A stretch of DNA of 64,000 nt from the NCBI GenBank assembly GCA_964019055.1, contig OZ025222.1, positions 64,501 to 128,500 on the forward strand, read 5' to 3'. This DNA comes from Anthopleura xanthogrammica (Eukaryota; Cnidaria; Anthozoa; Actiniaria; Actiniidae). Positions 1 to 12,895 of this stretch are shown here, piece by piece; within the stretch, counting starts at the first letter, position 1, and each line of letters begins with the position of its first letter. The notes below the pieces were generated by a model. The model was not told the origin of the DNA. It was given only the letters and a program-made list of their open reading frames with translations, and did not search any database. The position numbers were made by a program, and so were the translations under genes.

Positions 1-93
1 GGAAGCTGGTTGGTGACCAGATACGTGAACCAGTAAATGAAGGAGATATTGGACTACAGACAGTTGTAAAACCATTGGAAGCAGAGAGAGATC
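1..93 (-). CDS. PNT/ETS gene linker exon, truncated by window edge
   Basis: After the acceptor TTTGCATATCAG the minus strand stays open in the required phase to the window edge. It encodes a Ser/Pro/Thr-rich stretch (for example SPISPSFTGSRIWSPTSF). The opposite strand also has a 74-codon open frame (3-227 plus), the main alternative reading; it has no recognised family. Confidence 0.5.
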
Positions 94-3000
94 CTGATAT
101 GCAAACAAAATATTTTAGAACAGGAAAATGTCAAAATATTTCATACGAAAACCTATCTTACCAGGAAGGTCTTTGGGATCAGCTTCCGTCTGCTTTGGAC
201 AGGTACAATCGTTGGGTTGATTTTTAAGTTCATCTATAAACAGACGAATAAGATGGTGTTACACATCACACCCCATAAAATGGTATGTCATGTAAGATGG
301 CGTGACAAACGCCAGATATGGTGTGACCAGCAATACAATATAAAGGAAGTAAAAAGTGCTTACCGAATCTCGCATCCGATGAATTTGTGACGGAAGTAGA
401 GTCAACATTACTTGCAGACTCTTTGAGTGCCGCTGATTCTACAAGAACAATGACAAACGTTTTTTTTGGTATATATATTAAATAGTATTGAGAGAAGAAA
501 AACAAGTTCTATATTTACGGGGGGGAAACAAAATACTCTTTGTTTTAATTCACAGACATGAATATATAATCTTAGTAAAAACACCAACTACGTACGTAGG
601 TGGAAAGGAATAAATATGCAGATGAAGTGAATCATAATATTAATACTCCAGCCAATATATCCTAGGGCAACGATATATTTTCTTGCGATTTTATATTCAA
701 AGCAATATTTAAGGTCGAAAATCTGCTTCAATCATCATGTCTAGATGTCCTTACTCCTCTGCTCCTGCTATGTAAAGACGCACCAATAACATAACAAATT
801 CGAGAATTTTCGCTGAATCATACTAAACGTTTAGAATTGTAAACACTTGCGAATATATTAAAAAACATCCAGCAAAAGAAACCGAGCTGAATCAGGCCCA
901 GATAAATATAAAGGTCAAAAATATAGGCCAGCTGATAGTATTGTAGCTATTTACTCAATTTGACATAACAGCATTAGCAGTACTGTCGCCTCTTTGATTT
1001 CGATTTCTATTTTAATGACAAGGGCGACACGTTGGTCCAAAGAGGTTAAGATGTGCAACAATCGAAAGACTACTGGTACACAAGGAAGTTATTGATCACT
1101 AGACCGGAATAAAAACCTCTAACCCTGACTTTGAATGGAGCCATGGGTTTATTTCACAACTAAACCTGCTCTCTCTTCCATATTGTTCGTCAGTGTGCCT
1201 TCTAAGTACTCAAACTCAAATAGCTATATCATTTCAACAGGAAATATATACCAACTTTAGCTTAATTCTAGTCTCTTAGGGCTCTTTCTACATTTTTATT
1301 AGTCAATAGATGTGCATTAGCTTGTGGTTCATTCAGAATATATTCAAAGAAAACGATTGTTTTACAAGAAAAAAGCTTATATGTAAATTTTGGTCAGGTG
1401 ACTGCCCGTCTTGCTATGACCAACTACACGATGCTGAGCTAGCTACTTTGCAAAAGACCTTGTTGATTTCACCCTTAAACACTAATATATTGCAGACATT
1501 TAAATGGTATCTAAAAAAAGCAATGTTTAACAGTAAAAACTGCTTGTTACTTCAAACAAAAATAAATCTGACTTGCATCAAATGTCACAGTCTTGACAGT
1601 AAACAAGAATTCACGAGTTTACAAAACCACAAACGTGAAATTCTCGACGCCACAGGTAAACACCGGTAGAAATGCATAAAAATCATCTGGGAATCATTTA
1701 TGTGTAATTACAAAGAAAACAAGAAAATAAAGAAATAATTTTCGTAACTGATTGAGCATTTTCAAGCAAGACATCTAAAAATAGCTTGGCTGCTTAGATG
1801 TTGTGGGGCGCTTTGTTGCTTCCTCAAGCAATTCATAGATTTCTGATAGCGAAATATGAACTTTTGTAAGGCCTTCACTGCTAGAAACACATCTTTTGTA
1901 GAATATCATGGTATTGACCATGTGATAGCACTATCAAAGACTCTCTCTCGAAGACATCCCGGCCACACTACCAGCAACAATACAGTAACCTTACACGGAA
2001 GCTAGAAGCATCCATCATAATCTTAAGGTGAGTTGGACTCGACATAATTCCTCGTTTGTTTATAGCAAACAACCGACTCTAATGTATTCAATTCTAAGCA
2101 GAACAACTTCCATTCAAAGTGGAGTTGAATTGTCTTGATAAAGTAACTAGATAGAGCCGTTTTAGTACAGTTTGAACCAAGTTCCTTCACTGCCTTTCTT
2201 TCCCAACTACGGGTTATAAACAGTTGTCTTCGAACGTTAATCTAGACTTGAACACGAATGGTAATACATGAAGGTTTGTGTGAACTAAACTATATATGCT
2301 TTACCTCTCCGTTGTTTTTTCTTCTTTTCCTTGCTAAATATACGTAAAGAGCAGTAATACGGCATTTCTTTAGGGTTACAAACCAAACCTCTTCGGTCGA
2401 ACACTTCGTGCAGAGAGCTAAGTAAACTGCCCCTGCATATCATAATATCTCGGGAAGAAAAACTACCTGCATACAGGGGTAGGGATAGGATCAATTTATT
2501 ATGACCTTTATTATTACAACTTGTACTCAAATAACTTAACATGGACCAACCCTATTCATTCAAATCATAATTTCTACGAGACTAGCTTTTTTCATTTCAG
2601 TAATATTACTTATATATTACAAAAGATATATTTAAAGTATTAGCACATTGTCCCCTCCCCCTAGATATATATTTTTGCTCTTCTAATGAGATTCGATTGC
2701 AATCGTCTGAATATGTTATACTCGATATTTGCATTTAGACACGGATGAACGAACACTGAGTCTTAAGCTTCCTTCTTCCTTTCTCTCTCTTTATTCTCTC
2801 TCTTTATCGTTAATATCCGTATAAAAAACTGGTATTTAACTAGCATACAGTCGAGATATCACAAACGAAAGTGGCTTTATCGTGACGAGTATATGCAATA
2901 TACCCGGAAGTGAATCTGCACGTACGCGCTCGTATATCAAGCGGAAACAAGGGAATTTTGTCTTAAAAGACTACGTCAGCAGACAATTATCTGTAGTCTA

Positions 3001-6000
3001 GTTCTTCTATCAGTAACATAATTTCTCGCCAAACCAAAAATATAAACATTACATATGTGATAGCAAGTATTTTGGACCAAAATATAGCAAAAAAAGTTGA
3101 AAATCAAAAGCAGGAATGTCATAGGAATAGTCCAGAACATGATATGGTAATTTATCCACCCACGCGCGATGGTCAGTAGTAACGTAAGAGAAAGCGGTCA
3201 AGGCCAAGACAGCCTTCCTGATTGGATGATCGAACTAACCCGGATGTGAATAGTCTCTACAGGTGCTATAGTTAATGTACTTCCTAAATAACATCCCGTA
3301 GACAGGGATTTTACCAGAAACAGGAAAATCCAAATACCATGCAGAAAGGAAATATAACGGTTCCCTTGGTAACACTAGTGAAAAAGGAACATTTAAAATA
3401 TTGACTTCCTCTTAGCATAATCTGAGTTAGTCCACTTCCTTCGACCGCTTGGTCGGCTGAAGAGACCTGGGAAATTTATAAAATTAGCTAACAGTAAATA
3501 TATCTTTTGATACGATGAAATATGTTTGAAATATGTTTAATGTTTGTCTATCGGCTGAGACAGCTTTCAGTCGAAGAACAGAACATGCATAATCAATATT
3601 TTGAAAGCGAACTGTCTGGCGGACTATAAATGTTTGTCTTCGAGCCAAGTAGGTCACCAGCCTCTTAACAATCGACACGTTCTTGAAAATTATATTTATA
3701 AGCATGACATGGCCTAAACGATACACTCACGTCCTATCACAGATGAATACAATCGAATATTGCCTAAACGATACACTCACGTCCTATCACAGATGAATAC
3801 AATCGAATATGGCCTAAACGATACACTCACGTCCTATCACAGATGAATGAAAAAAACGACTTTATTGGACAGGGTACACCGTTACCAGGCTGATAATTTT
3901 CAGGTGGCCCTGAATTCCAGTTGGAATTTAGAAGTTGATTTTTGAGGAGGGAGGAAAAACCGGAGAACCCGGAAAAACCCTCGAAGCACAGGAGAGAACC
4001 AACAAACAACTCTACTCACATACGACACCGAGCCCAGCGGGGCTCGAACTCGGGTCGCCTTGGTGAGAGGGAAGCGCTCTCACCGCTACACCACCCGTGC
4101 TTCCCTTAAGGGGACCGGCAAGGGGAATACAATCGAATATTGCTAGTATATATATATTTCTGTAAAAAGGAACTATAGCTACTCTGACTTTGCGCAAGCT
4201 TTACTTTTTCAGTTAATTAATAAGAAAATAAGATAGTCTGCATGGCCGACTTCATGATGGGCGTGGGGGCTCGAGGGTGAGACTTGCCGGTCCCCTTCCC
4301 CCCTCGCCCGGAGAGGCTGACTACGCAGGCTAAGGCTTAAAGCATTTCTGCAGATTCTTAATAAACGCGAATAAGGTTTTGATTGAACTGATATCAATTG
4401 AATTATGACAGAATTACCTTCTAATGTAGAAAAATCTGCTAGCGCTGACAACGTGTCTGGAAAAATAAATAGATGAATGAACGAACGAACGAACGAACGA
4501 ACAAACAAACAAACAAACAAACAAACAAACAAACAAACAAACAAACAAACAAACAAACAAACAAACAAACAAAAAAACAAACAAACAAACAAACAAAAAA
4601 AAAAAACAACAAACAAACAAACAAACAAACAAACAAACAAACAAATAAAACACAAAAATGAGTGATCAATTCTCGGAACACGGCCAGAATGAGAGGCCAT
4701 CATGTACCTTAAACGGAATGTAGTTCGAATCTCTACTTACTTTGCATAGCAATACTTGAGGTATCTGGATAATAGTCTGTGAAAGTTCAAAAGAATCAAG
4801 TTAAGTCTGTGCCAAGAAATATCCACAGGTATTACATTAACTTACCTTCACGGAAGACAACGAAATCTATAAAAAGAAAAAGGAGTATAAGAAAACCAGA
4901 ATATTTATTGTAAAACAGTACCAGCTAGTAATGCAATATCAATATTAGTAACGCAATCACTTACGCTGTACACACGCACGTTCGAATATCGACGCACTAT
5001 CTGTCCGAAAACTAGACTCTTCCACAGTCCCCGCTCGGCCGCTGCACTCTCACGCTAGGCGTGGAGAGTGCAGCGGCCGAGCGGGGACTGTGGAAGAGTC
5101 TATCCGAAAACTACCACTAATAGACCGCTGACAACACGTACTGCAACTCACTGATCACACAATGTTTATCACACAACACTGACGCAGAGTGCGTGACAGC
5201 GTTATTTGCGCACATTTTTTCATTACCGCACATGACTAACCTGACTCACAGAGCCACCAGTTAATAATGTCATAAAGAATATCTCCATGTTCAGCTGACT
5301 TCTGTCGCAGCTCTTCACATGACAAAGCGACCAACTCAGATCCACAAATATCGAACTTGTTTAGATCAAGATCAGGCGTTAGTTCATAAAGCTGCCACAC
5401 CCATTGAAGAAAGTCATGGAGTTGCTTTTTAGTCCATTGCAAAGGTGATAAACATTGCCATGGCCATTCTGCACAAGTCTGGCTTAGATGATCGGTGACA
5501 GCTAAATTAGAAGTAACAATACGATAATTGGTTACTAAAGTAATCTAACCCTAACGTGATTACCTACATAGTCCCGGTGATTATGTTCTTGATAAACGTT
5601 AAACAATGTTTTCCGATGCGGGTTAATAAACGTGACAAACTGACTAATGCAATACATTGAGCTAGGCTTATAGTCTATTAGCAGTAAACTACACGCAAGT
5701 ACACTCAAGTAGCGTTTGTTTTGTCTTGTTTTCTTTTTTCTCTCGTCGGGAAAAGGGTCTGCCATTTTTGAACATCATGATGTACTTATTTTGTAATTAA
5801 TCTTCTTTTCAGTTTTAACCTGCTTGATGGTTTTACTTGATTTAAGCCAAAAGATAAACATCGAACTGTGGTATTCTGTTTTTATCCGTCTTTCTCCTAT
5901 ACTATTCTGTGTGTATCAGGATTGGAAATGAAGGCTGCTTTAACATATATACATTGAATAAAGATGACAATTTGATTTTGCCAAAGGCTTGCTTGATTAT

Positions 6001-7052
6001 TTTAGTGAATACATATAATTTGGTTCAGTATTTTTGCAGCTCCAACTCATAATATTCAAGTAGTTGGTCCCATGTTACCTGTAACTAGTTACCATTATTC
6101 GCATGGTCTGTTTTCCATGATAACTATTTTTAAATTCCTGACATTATAGCGGTTTTCCTGTTCTTTTTTCTGTGTTTCCGTAGCTTCTTGTGTTTGCCGG
6201 CTCGATTCATAGCCAATGTACAGAGAAAGTCAACCAAATTGTGAAAACAGGAAGAACATACCTGAAATACCTGACACAACATGTGACCTTGATGGATATT
6301 TATAGACTCGTCTAGACCCTAACAATCACGTGACTTAGTTCTGTGGTTTTGGCCATTACTGATTTTTTGCTTGCGAGTTGCATTGCGTAATACCGAGTCA
6401 GAATTCAAAGGGAAAAAACACAGTAAGAATTGACTCGCCGCTTTACTCGTCGTTTTCGGCTAAATAAGCGTCACGATCTATCAATATTTTCTGCTTGAAC
6501 AAAACAGCTTTCAGTGTTTCTTTCGCTTTGCACTGTATAGATATCTAAGGGGGGGAGGGTGAGTTTTAGTCACATTTATTATCAGTCCTCTAAACCGTTT
6601 GCATAAAATCAGTTATCTAGCTCAGTAGGAAAGTGAACTGACTTACCCGTCGGACCAAGAGCATCATAAGAAGCCAGTTGTGTTTCATGTGATAACGACA
6701 GCTCTTCTGGATTAACGCCGCCACCGCCTGGAGAATCTGAAGAGTACCCGGACGAGAAGCTAGAGTTACTTGGCCAAGATCGAAGCTTGTTCGGAGGCTC
6801 TCCACCCCATTCGTCTTCTAACAGTTGATTTGCTTTGAACACATCATCTATATCCAGAGTTGTAACATCATTCCCACTGGAGTTAGAGATCTCAGATAGA
6901 AGATTCAACTGGTTGTTATCTTGATCCGTATGAGAAGAATGGTGAAATGGTGTCAACGCTGCAATGATCCGCAATGGTTCTATCTCCGGCTCTACACCAG
7001 TATGATTATCGAAGGACTGCGTACTACCATCCAGCACTGATATCATGTTGAA
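1..7052 (-). CDS. PNT (pointed/SAM) domain ETS-family transcription factor, 5' portion
   Basis: Four exons are supported on the minus strand: 6647-7052 (ATG at 7046, six bases after a splice acceptor, so a 5' UTR exon lies upstream), 5241-5501, 364-438 and 1-93, which runs off the window. Every junction is GT-AG and phase 1. Exon 1 gives about 133 residues, low-complexity and Ser/Gly/acidic. Exon 2 carries a PNT domain (core WTKKQLHDFLQWVWQLYEL, then DLNKFDICGSELVALSCEEL and GDILYDIINWW). Exons 3 and 4 encode a Ser/Thr/Pro-rich linker of the kind that separates PNT and ETS domains. PNT domains mediate protein contacts in ETS factors. The ETS domain is not in the window, so the family call rests on PNT; subfamily (ESE/SPDEF-like or other) is unresolved. 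Exons could be missing from the 4.8-kb intron. Confidence 0.72.
364..438 (-). CDS. PNT/ETS gene linker exon (predicted)
   Basis: A 75-nt phase 1-1 exon, bounded by the acceptor TTGTTCTTGTAG and the donor TTCG/GTAAGC. It encodes about 25 residues rich in Ser, Thr, Ala and Asn. Its phase agrees with the PNT exon and with the next candidate exon at 1-93. It was assigned by splice sites and phase only, so confidence is moderate. Confidence 0.55.
3711..3848. repeat. 50-bp tandem repeat, about 2.8 copies
   Basis: The start GGCCTAAACGATACACTCAC recurs at 3711, 3761 (first base changed) and 3811, giving a 50-bp period. The third copy is interrupted after AGATGAAT, and its remaining part (AATACAATCGAATATTG) reappears at about 4125 beyond a SINE. 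Confidence 0.9.
3849..4124 (-). mobile_element. tRNA-derived SINE
   Basis: On the minus strand the right part (about 4030-4110) is tRNA-like, with an A box (GTAGCGGTGAGAG) and a B box (GAGTTCGAGCC). It is followed by a non-tRNA body holding TTTGTTGGTTCTCTCCTGTG and a tail containing AAATCAACTTCTAAATTCC. Related bodies occur at 15245-15440, 15858-16100, 26255-26400 and 59640-59900, and a tail fragment at 47256-47286. This copy splits a unit of the 50-bp repeat, so it is the younger event. The family name is not assigned. Confidence 0.75.
4476..4645. repeat. (GAAC)n/(AAAC)n tetranucleotide microsatellite
   Basis: A short run of GAAC units passes into about 35 AAAC units, broken once by an A-run near 4595-4606. 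The long open frames here on both strands are artefacts of the repeat. Confidence 0.97.
5014..5101. repeat. Perfect 38-bp-arm inverted repeat
   Basis: The left arm 5014-5051 (starting AGACTCTTCCACAGTCCCCG) is the exact reverse complement of 5064-5101, around a 12-nt spacer. The arms are GC-rich in an AT-rich intron. The direct repeat TCCGAAAACTA flanks both sides, as a target-site duplication would. Confidence 0.9.
5241..5501 (-). CDS. PNT domain exon
   Basis: This 261-nt phase 1-1 exon encodes 87 residues. The AEWPWQCLSPLQWTKKQL start, the aromatic helix HDFLQWVWQLYEL, the central LNKFDICGSELVAL and the terminal GDILYDIINWW follow the order of conserved elements in ETS-family PNT domains. 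The acceptor is TTCTAATTTAG and the donor CAG/GTTAGT. The domain fills nearly the whole exon, which allows clean skipping or shuffling. Confidence 0.82.
6647..7046 (-). CDS. PNT/ETS gene, first coding exon
   Basis: The reading frame starts at ATG 7046 and reaches a consensus donor (ACGG then GTAAGT) at 6646. The 3' acceptor before it is a strong pyrimidine tract ending CATCAG at 7053. The peptide is rich in Ser, Asn, Asp and Gly, with a Gly run and the short acidic stretch LLEDEWGGEPPN. It has no recognised fold and is probably an intrinsically disordered activation region. Phase 1 matches the PNT exon exactly. Confidence 0.72.
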
Positions 7053-10000
7053 CTGATGAGGACGAAAAAACAGAATGGAACATTGATATTATATATACAC
7101 CTAATATCTAAGGCCAATAAAGCTCTATTCCCACTATCACTGCCGGGTATGGTATCACTGCCGGGTATGGTATCACTGGTATATGATGCCGGCAAATATG
7201 ACTAAGATCAGTCTACAACTAGCTAGCAGTAAGCTGTAGACCCCGGTCATGTAGCCAGTCAGTTTTTATTGCGATGTAATCTAGCTGGACAGATTGGAGT
7301 CCCGTAGTTCTAAGTTTGAATTCAGCAAACTTCCATGAATGAAGACAACATCATGCCCTGAAACAAACCTATAGATATGAACTGAGTTGTTGAGGATGAT
7401 GCTTTGATACTTGAAAACTAAGCCATGGAAAGGCAGCCGGCAACAAGACTGAGTAAATGAGTAAGACTGCTGCCAGCCAGTATACTCGATCTATGAATCA
7501 TGTTAGATTGTTTAGTTAAAGTAGACCGTTCCAAGTGTTTTTTTAGTTTTGTGATGAGCGGGTCCAGTTCGATGTTTGAGAAGTACGTTGTGAATCATAT
7601 CCAGTTCGCTCACTCCAAGTATCACTTCATTGACATCCAAGAAAAACAATTTCGTTTTCAACGTAGTGGAAAGATTTGGGTGAATAATTGTTGAGTTGGT
7701 TTAAAGCTAACAAAGAATGTGTTCAAAATGAACTCATTTTGATCCGTAGTCGCCGCGTAGTTTGGTCGACAGAGAAGACAGTTAGAGGCCGGTCTCCAAG
7801 AACGAGATACTTCATCATGCACTCAATACTCGACAATGCCTGCAAGAAACTTAGCAATCCAACAATAATCAAGGATAACCATTGAAAAGGACAGTTTTTC
7901 TCGTAATGCTAACGATTCTTATGTATATCAAAACAATGCGGGCTAAAGTCGACATGCACTTTGAAGAGCCTTCCCGACTCGCATTGCGGGACTGACAGAC
8001 ACTTGGCTATCACAAAACACAAACCCTTTCTGTGCCTTGACTACCATAAAACAATAGAATTACTTAGATAAACCATTCTATTTCTATTTCATCATCTTTT
8101 TACTAAATAACGGCGGTTTTTCTCCGATTTGTTTAAGTGACACATCAGTGTATTCGTACTCATCTAGAAACTCGCATGTTCAAATCATGACAAAACCTAA
8201 AAAACTAATATCATTAAAGAAGCGATAGACTGAAAAGAGAAAGATACGTCTTTTACTGGTAAACCAACAAACCAAGAATAAATGACAAGGGTATATAGTC
8301 TCACAACTAGCTAGGCTGATGCAGGTCCCGAGTATAACGTTACAAAAGTCAAGCACCCACCATGGTATACTGCCCGGGCGCATACATCTAACTTTTATTT
8401 ATGATAGTGACTGAGAGGTAGCTGCTTCTGAGTTGCCAGCCGGCCTCAGTACGTGATGAATAATAATGCCTTTCAGCTTATTTATTATTTGAAAAGGAAC
8501 AATGTGCAAACTGCTGTTCAGTGTACGGAGCATTACAACAAGTCCTGTACTTACTCCTGATAGCATCATTACTGCATCAGTACTGGTTGCAATATCGACG
8601 ATTAGATTTCAGTTCGTTCAGTGATGCATAGAAACAGATATTTTCATAGTATTCATCAACCCTCATCGCTCGATTGCCAAACCGACTGACAAACAACTCT
8701 TGAATGCTTGTTCGTACGTTTCTTATTTCCAATTCATGACTTTCTTACACCGAATTAGGGACGGCACATTATCATCGCAACTAATCTTGCATTTGAAGCA
8801 TTGAAATACCAACTAATAGTTATTTTAATATTTCCATACTGTTATTGTACCTTGAATACAGCCTGTTATGTGTCCCCGATAGTATGTATTCCTTCAGTTT
8901 TGCAGCAAGTCTAGGAGAGGTGGAGAGGTTTTTTATCTTTAACTTTACATTCTGTTCTTTCTAGCTTTTCTGTAGAAAGTAACTCTAATATGGTTCAAGA
9001 CAATACCTTCGAATACAGGGCTTTCCCCGTAACGCGATTCTGATTGGTTGATATCAGCGTATTTAAGAATCGAGAGCAAACCTTCCGTAACGTTTCTATT
9101 GTTTAAAGGGGAGGAGCTTAGGATCTTTGATTGACAGTCACTTCCTGTGTTTCTAGAAATCCAAAAGAACGACTAGGACTTGACCTCGAGTCAGCATCTT
9201 AATAAACCTAAATGTTTCATATGTATTTTACTAAACAAAGTATCGTATTCCTTGGCAAAAGTTGAACTTTAAAGATAAACTCAGCAGTTTATATTTTGTT
9301 CAGTTGTTCAAAATGAGCTTAAAAATATAAAGCCACCCTGCCAAAGTACTGAATTAAATTAATCTACTTGAATCATGTTAAGAAAAGTAGTGACAAAAAG
9401 AGTTCAATACATTTGTAAGTGATCTACTAGCTTGATAGGTACATGCAGAACATGCACTGTTCACTCTTGTTGTGTCATCAGGGGTAACATTCTCATCAGT
9501 TACCTGCAGGATCGTTGAGTTAACCTTTGTCACGTACATATACTCATGCTGTAGCTACTTCGATCAGAAAGTATCTTCAGAGTAACCCAGTTCAAAAATT
9601 ACTAAGTCCTTTTTTTAAAAAGCAACAATTGAGTGGCATGAATTCAGTACGATGGATGAGAAAGAGTATTAAATAAAATGTCATCAAGTCCTCTTGAAAA
9701 ATGACTTCTTTTTGTAGTAAGACTGTACCATATGACAGTACTGATAGTACAATCGTCAGTTTTGCGAGTATTCGATTGAATGCATGACTAGAATTGAATA
9801 AGAAAACCTAACTTTCATCAAAGGTTCTTATTATCTGAAGGACTAAAAACGTGTTCAAGATCTTGACATACTTAGTTGTGAATACTTCATCTCGGCCACA
9901 AACAGCACTGAAACCTCTCCTCCACTGAGAAACCAGATTAATAGTTATATCAGGCTGGTCAGTTTGTTCCAAGAAAATAATTCACTTACACCTGCCGACA

Positions 10001-12895
10001 GCACCAATGTTATTGGTGTACAAGGTGGCAGGATGGAGATGCTGCAGAGATACGACACTGATCTGCAGGGTGGTCACTCTGTGTTACTGCTGTGTGTGTG
10101 TGAAGACTTTATTCTATACCATCTAGCCAGTTGAATAACATACTGTATACGTACGGCAAGGTATCTTACAGCTTGCTCCTTCAGCTTCGTATGTATTACC
10201 CTTCAACCTGCTATCTGATACTCTCAGACTGCAGGCCTTCCATCTTACTTAGAACGATCATTAGGGCCGGTAAAATCAGTAAAGAATAACAAAATACAAA
10301 CAAATTACCTTTCCGTTAACTTAGTCGTTGTTAAACTGAGTCAGTAGAAGTTTGATTGTGTTTCTTTTAGTGTCATGCTTTCATCCTCTCTCTCTTTCTC
10401 CTTTAGATACCCTGTCTAATGTACTATCCAATGTTCAATACTCTGTTTTTTAAGCTATCAGTAAAAACGATGAAAGGAATTTATGTAGAATGAATTAGTA
10501 GATTACTTAATTATGTAAGTAATAAAGAAGGCAAACTTAGTAAAGCCTTGATGTTACAATTTATTCTTGAGCTGAAAAAGGATTGGGAAGGTGATATAAA
10601 ATGAGTTTGATAAGAAGGTACAGAATAATCGCAAAAAAACATCATTTGTCAAGCATTGCAAACATTGACGAGAATCCGACTTGGCCATCATAATTGTTCA
10701 ATACTCGGCCCCATCAGTCCAGTGAACACGACATGGTTTCTACTACTATATAATGACAACTGAAATGCAACGGGTAAACGACGGTAGCGCAAATTTCCCA
10801 TCCATGTTTCTTCCACATTAAAAGGGAGTTTTAGGGCTCAGTTTGTGAGTTATTTTTCGCATTCGCTTATACTTTAATGTACATGCGTTACTGGATTCAT
10901 TGTTGGGGCCGGAAAGCCATGGTGTTTTCGTCTTCTCGATATCACTAGTGTTTGCCAAGGGGGCCGTGAAAACACAGCTCTTTACAGTACTACAAACCCT
11001 GACTCTTTCACCTCTCAAGTTGGTCAATGCAACTGAGCCTTTTCTTCTTTGCGACGCTGGCCTATAAGTTTGTAAAGGCCTATCAGTAAAACATCTAATT
11101 GTTTGGGGTTTTCTCATCAAGTTTGTGTAAAGACGAAACTATACAGTGCGTTGATGCTCTTTTAGTTACTAATATCTTGAGACCTTTATTCAAAATACTA
11201 TCGAAAAGAGAAAAACTGACGGCTGAACGTCCTCGCATATCAACAATCCACTTTAGTGCTTTTTGGTCGCGTCCCGCTCCGCTATTGATGAACTACGCCA
11301 AGATGTTGTGCAGCCTCGGTAGTCAGTGCCGGTTTTGCTGCAGTATATAGTATACTGCCATGCCATTAATCTGGGTTTTCTCAGTTCTACCTACCTCCAT
11401 TAATTCATCTGCAAGATCAACCTACTTCTCAGATCCAGTTCAATGTTAATAGGCATCGAAGGGGAATCAATACCAATATCCGTCAGCGCTTTCTGCTAAT
11501 GTGCTTTCTGTACTGAGTAGACGACAGTACTTAACTAAGCCTGAAGTGATACATGGGATATATACCGCGGGTTCGTTAAGATCAGAGCTAGGATTCCGAG
11601 AATCAAAACCGCGCCAGCCTGGGCATAGGGTTCAGTTTATTATGTCAAATACCATAGAAACAATTACGGTATCTTACAAATCGCTCAAAAAATTAAAGAA
11701 CAGATTTTAAAGAACAGACTTGATCCTTGGAATCCCGACCAGGAGACTGTGCATGCGCAATAGTCCCTCTCCTTATTTTGCGGGTTGCCATAGAATGAAA
11801 GACCAACTAATATTTACCTTTACCTATATCTTCTGGGGCACATGCACAGATTATTGGTTGAATGCTTCCCCATATCAGCTAGATGTTTATTATCTCAAAA
11901 CTCTTTAGCCGTGACGATGGACAGTTTATAATTGTCACATGAACAAGTATATTCATCGTCGGTGCTTGATGTGGCTACACCTGATGTGGACTACCCTCCA
12001 GCTTAGTGGCATTAAATCTTCTAACTAATCACAGTCCGTTGTGATTTTCTTATGGCCGGCCCTGTTTTCAAGCACTTTTTTCTACCTTAAGACTATATAT
12101 ATGGTGGCAATTGAATCCAATATAAATCCAATAAAAATCCAAAACTCTTAATCAGAGTGATTTTTATCTTATCTATAAAACCACTCAAGAAATGATTTTC
12201 AAATAATGATATGCGCGATTAAGTGTTTGCTCACTCAGTGAGATGTGGTGGTTGTTTCATGTCTATGGCAAGGTAAACAAAAGCTCCATCACGTGACCGG
12301 AACATCTACCAATGACCTTCTAACCTCGTTTCAGTACATTGAAGCTATTTCAATAATTCCCGGGATCATTAGCATAGGGATTGATACTGTTGATATTGCA
12401 TTCTCATCCATGCTCGAAATCTTATAAATAAGTCTCATTCAAAACCTGTTCTTTCATTCCATGGTCACGTGACACAAAGCGGTGGACTTAGACTTCTTCT
12501 TATATTTCCATTAACCAGCTACTAGAAACAGCTTTCTTGAGTCCTTTATGGCTAAAAAGCTTTTCAAGGTTAAATGTGAACTAACCATTGGGCGAAAAAA
12601 AAATTTATTTTTATTTCTTTCATCAAATCGAAATAAAAATTACTCTGTGACACTCCTCCCTGGTATGTTATTTGGGCTTCCTGTGGTTAGATCGACGGAG
12701 GTGACATGAGTACTAACTTGAATCCGAGGCAACCAAAACCAAACAAAGATGGCGGCGGTGAAAACAAAAATCGCTAAAAAACGTTAAAAATTTAAGCTGC
12801 AAAAAACGAAAAATACTCGGCCCACACTTAATTTGCAAACACGTACACCAGGACTGATGTCTAAACATTGTACAGTGAAGCGTGTATAACTATTC
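7053..12895. other. Intergenic region between PNT/ETS and TTC6-like genes
   Basis: No convincing coding exon was found. Open frames here are short, unconserved in appearance and lack splice support. There is a small direct repeat at about 7138-7172 (TCACTGCCGGGTATGGTA twice) and a short hairpin at about 9990-10034. It probably holds the divergent 5' ends of both flanking genes. Confidence 0.6.
12746..12756 (+). promoter_or_regulatory. YY1-like element upstream of TTC6-like gene
   Basis: AAGATGGCGGC is a full match to the classic YY1 core and lies about 150 bp before the ATG at 12896. YY1 elements of this form typically sit just downstream of animal transcription starts, so this may mark the start region. 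Binding is inferred. Confidence 0.5.

Larger units (their letters stand above)
439..5240. other. PNT/ETS gene intron (4.8 kb)
   Basis: No further exon was recognised between the linker exon and the PNT exon. The intron contains a 50-bp tandem repeat (3711-3848), a tRNA-derived SINE (3849-4124), an (AAAC)n tract (4476-4645) and a perfect 38-bp-arm inverted repeat (5014-5101). The rest is unremarkable AT-rich sequence. Confidence 0.5.

Noticed and set aside
3..227. 74-codon plus-strand open frame ending in TAA, as a terminal exon of an upstream gene
   Set aside because: The minus strand of part of this stretch fits the PNT/ETS gene by acceptor, phase and composition. The plus frame resembles no known family and has no nearby polyadenylation signal. 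It remains possible.
4030..4110. Functional tRNA gene on the minus strand
   Set aside because: A and B boxes are present, but the acceptor stem does not close and the SINE body follows directly, so it is a SINE head.
4209..4703. Cys/Leu/Phe/Val and Asn/Lys/Gln-rich open frames
   Set aside because: They are translations of the (AAAC)n microsatellite in different frames.
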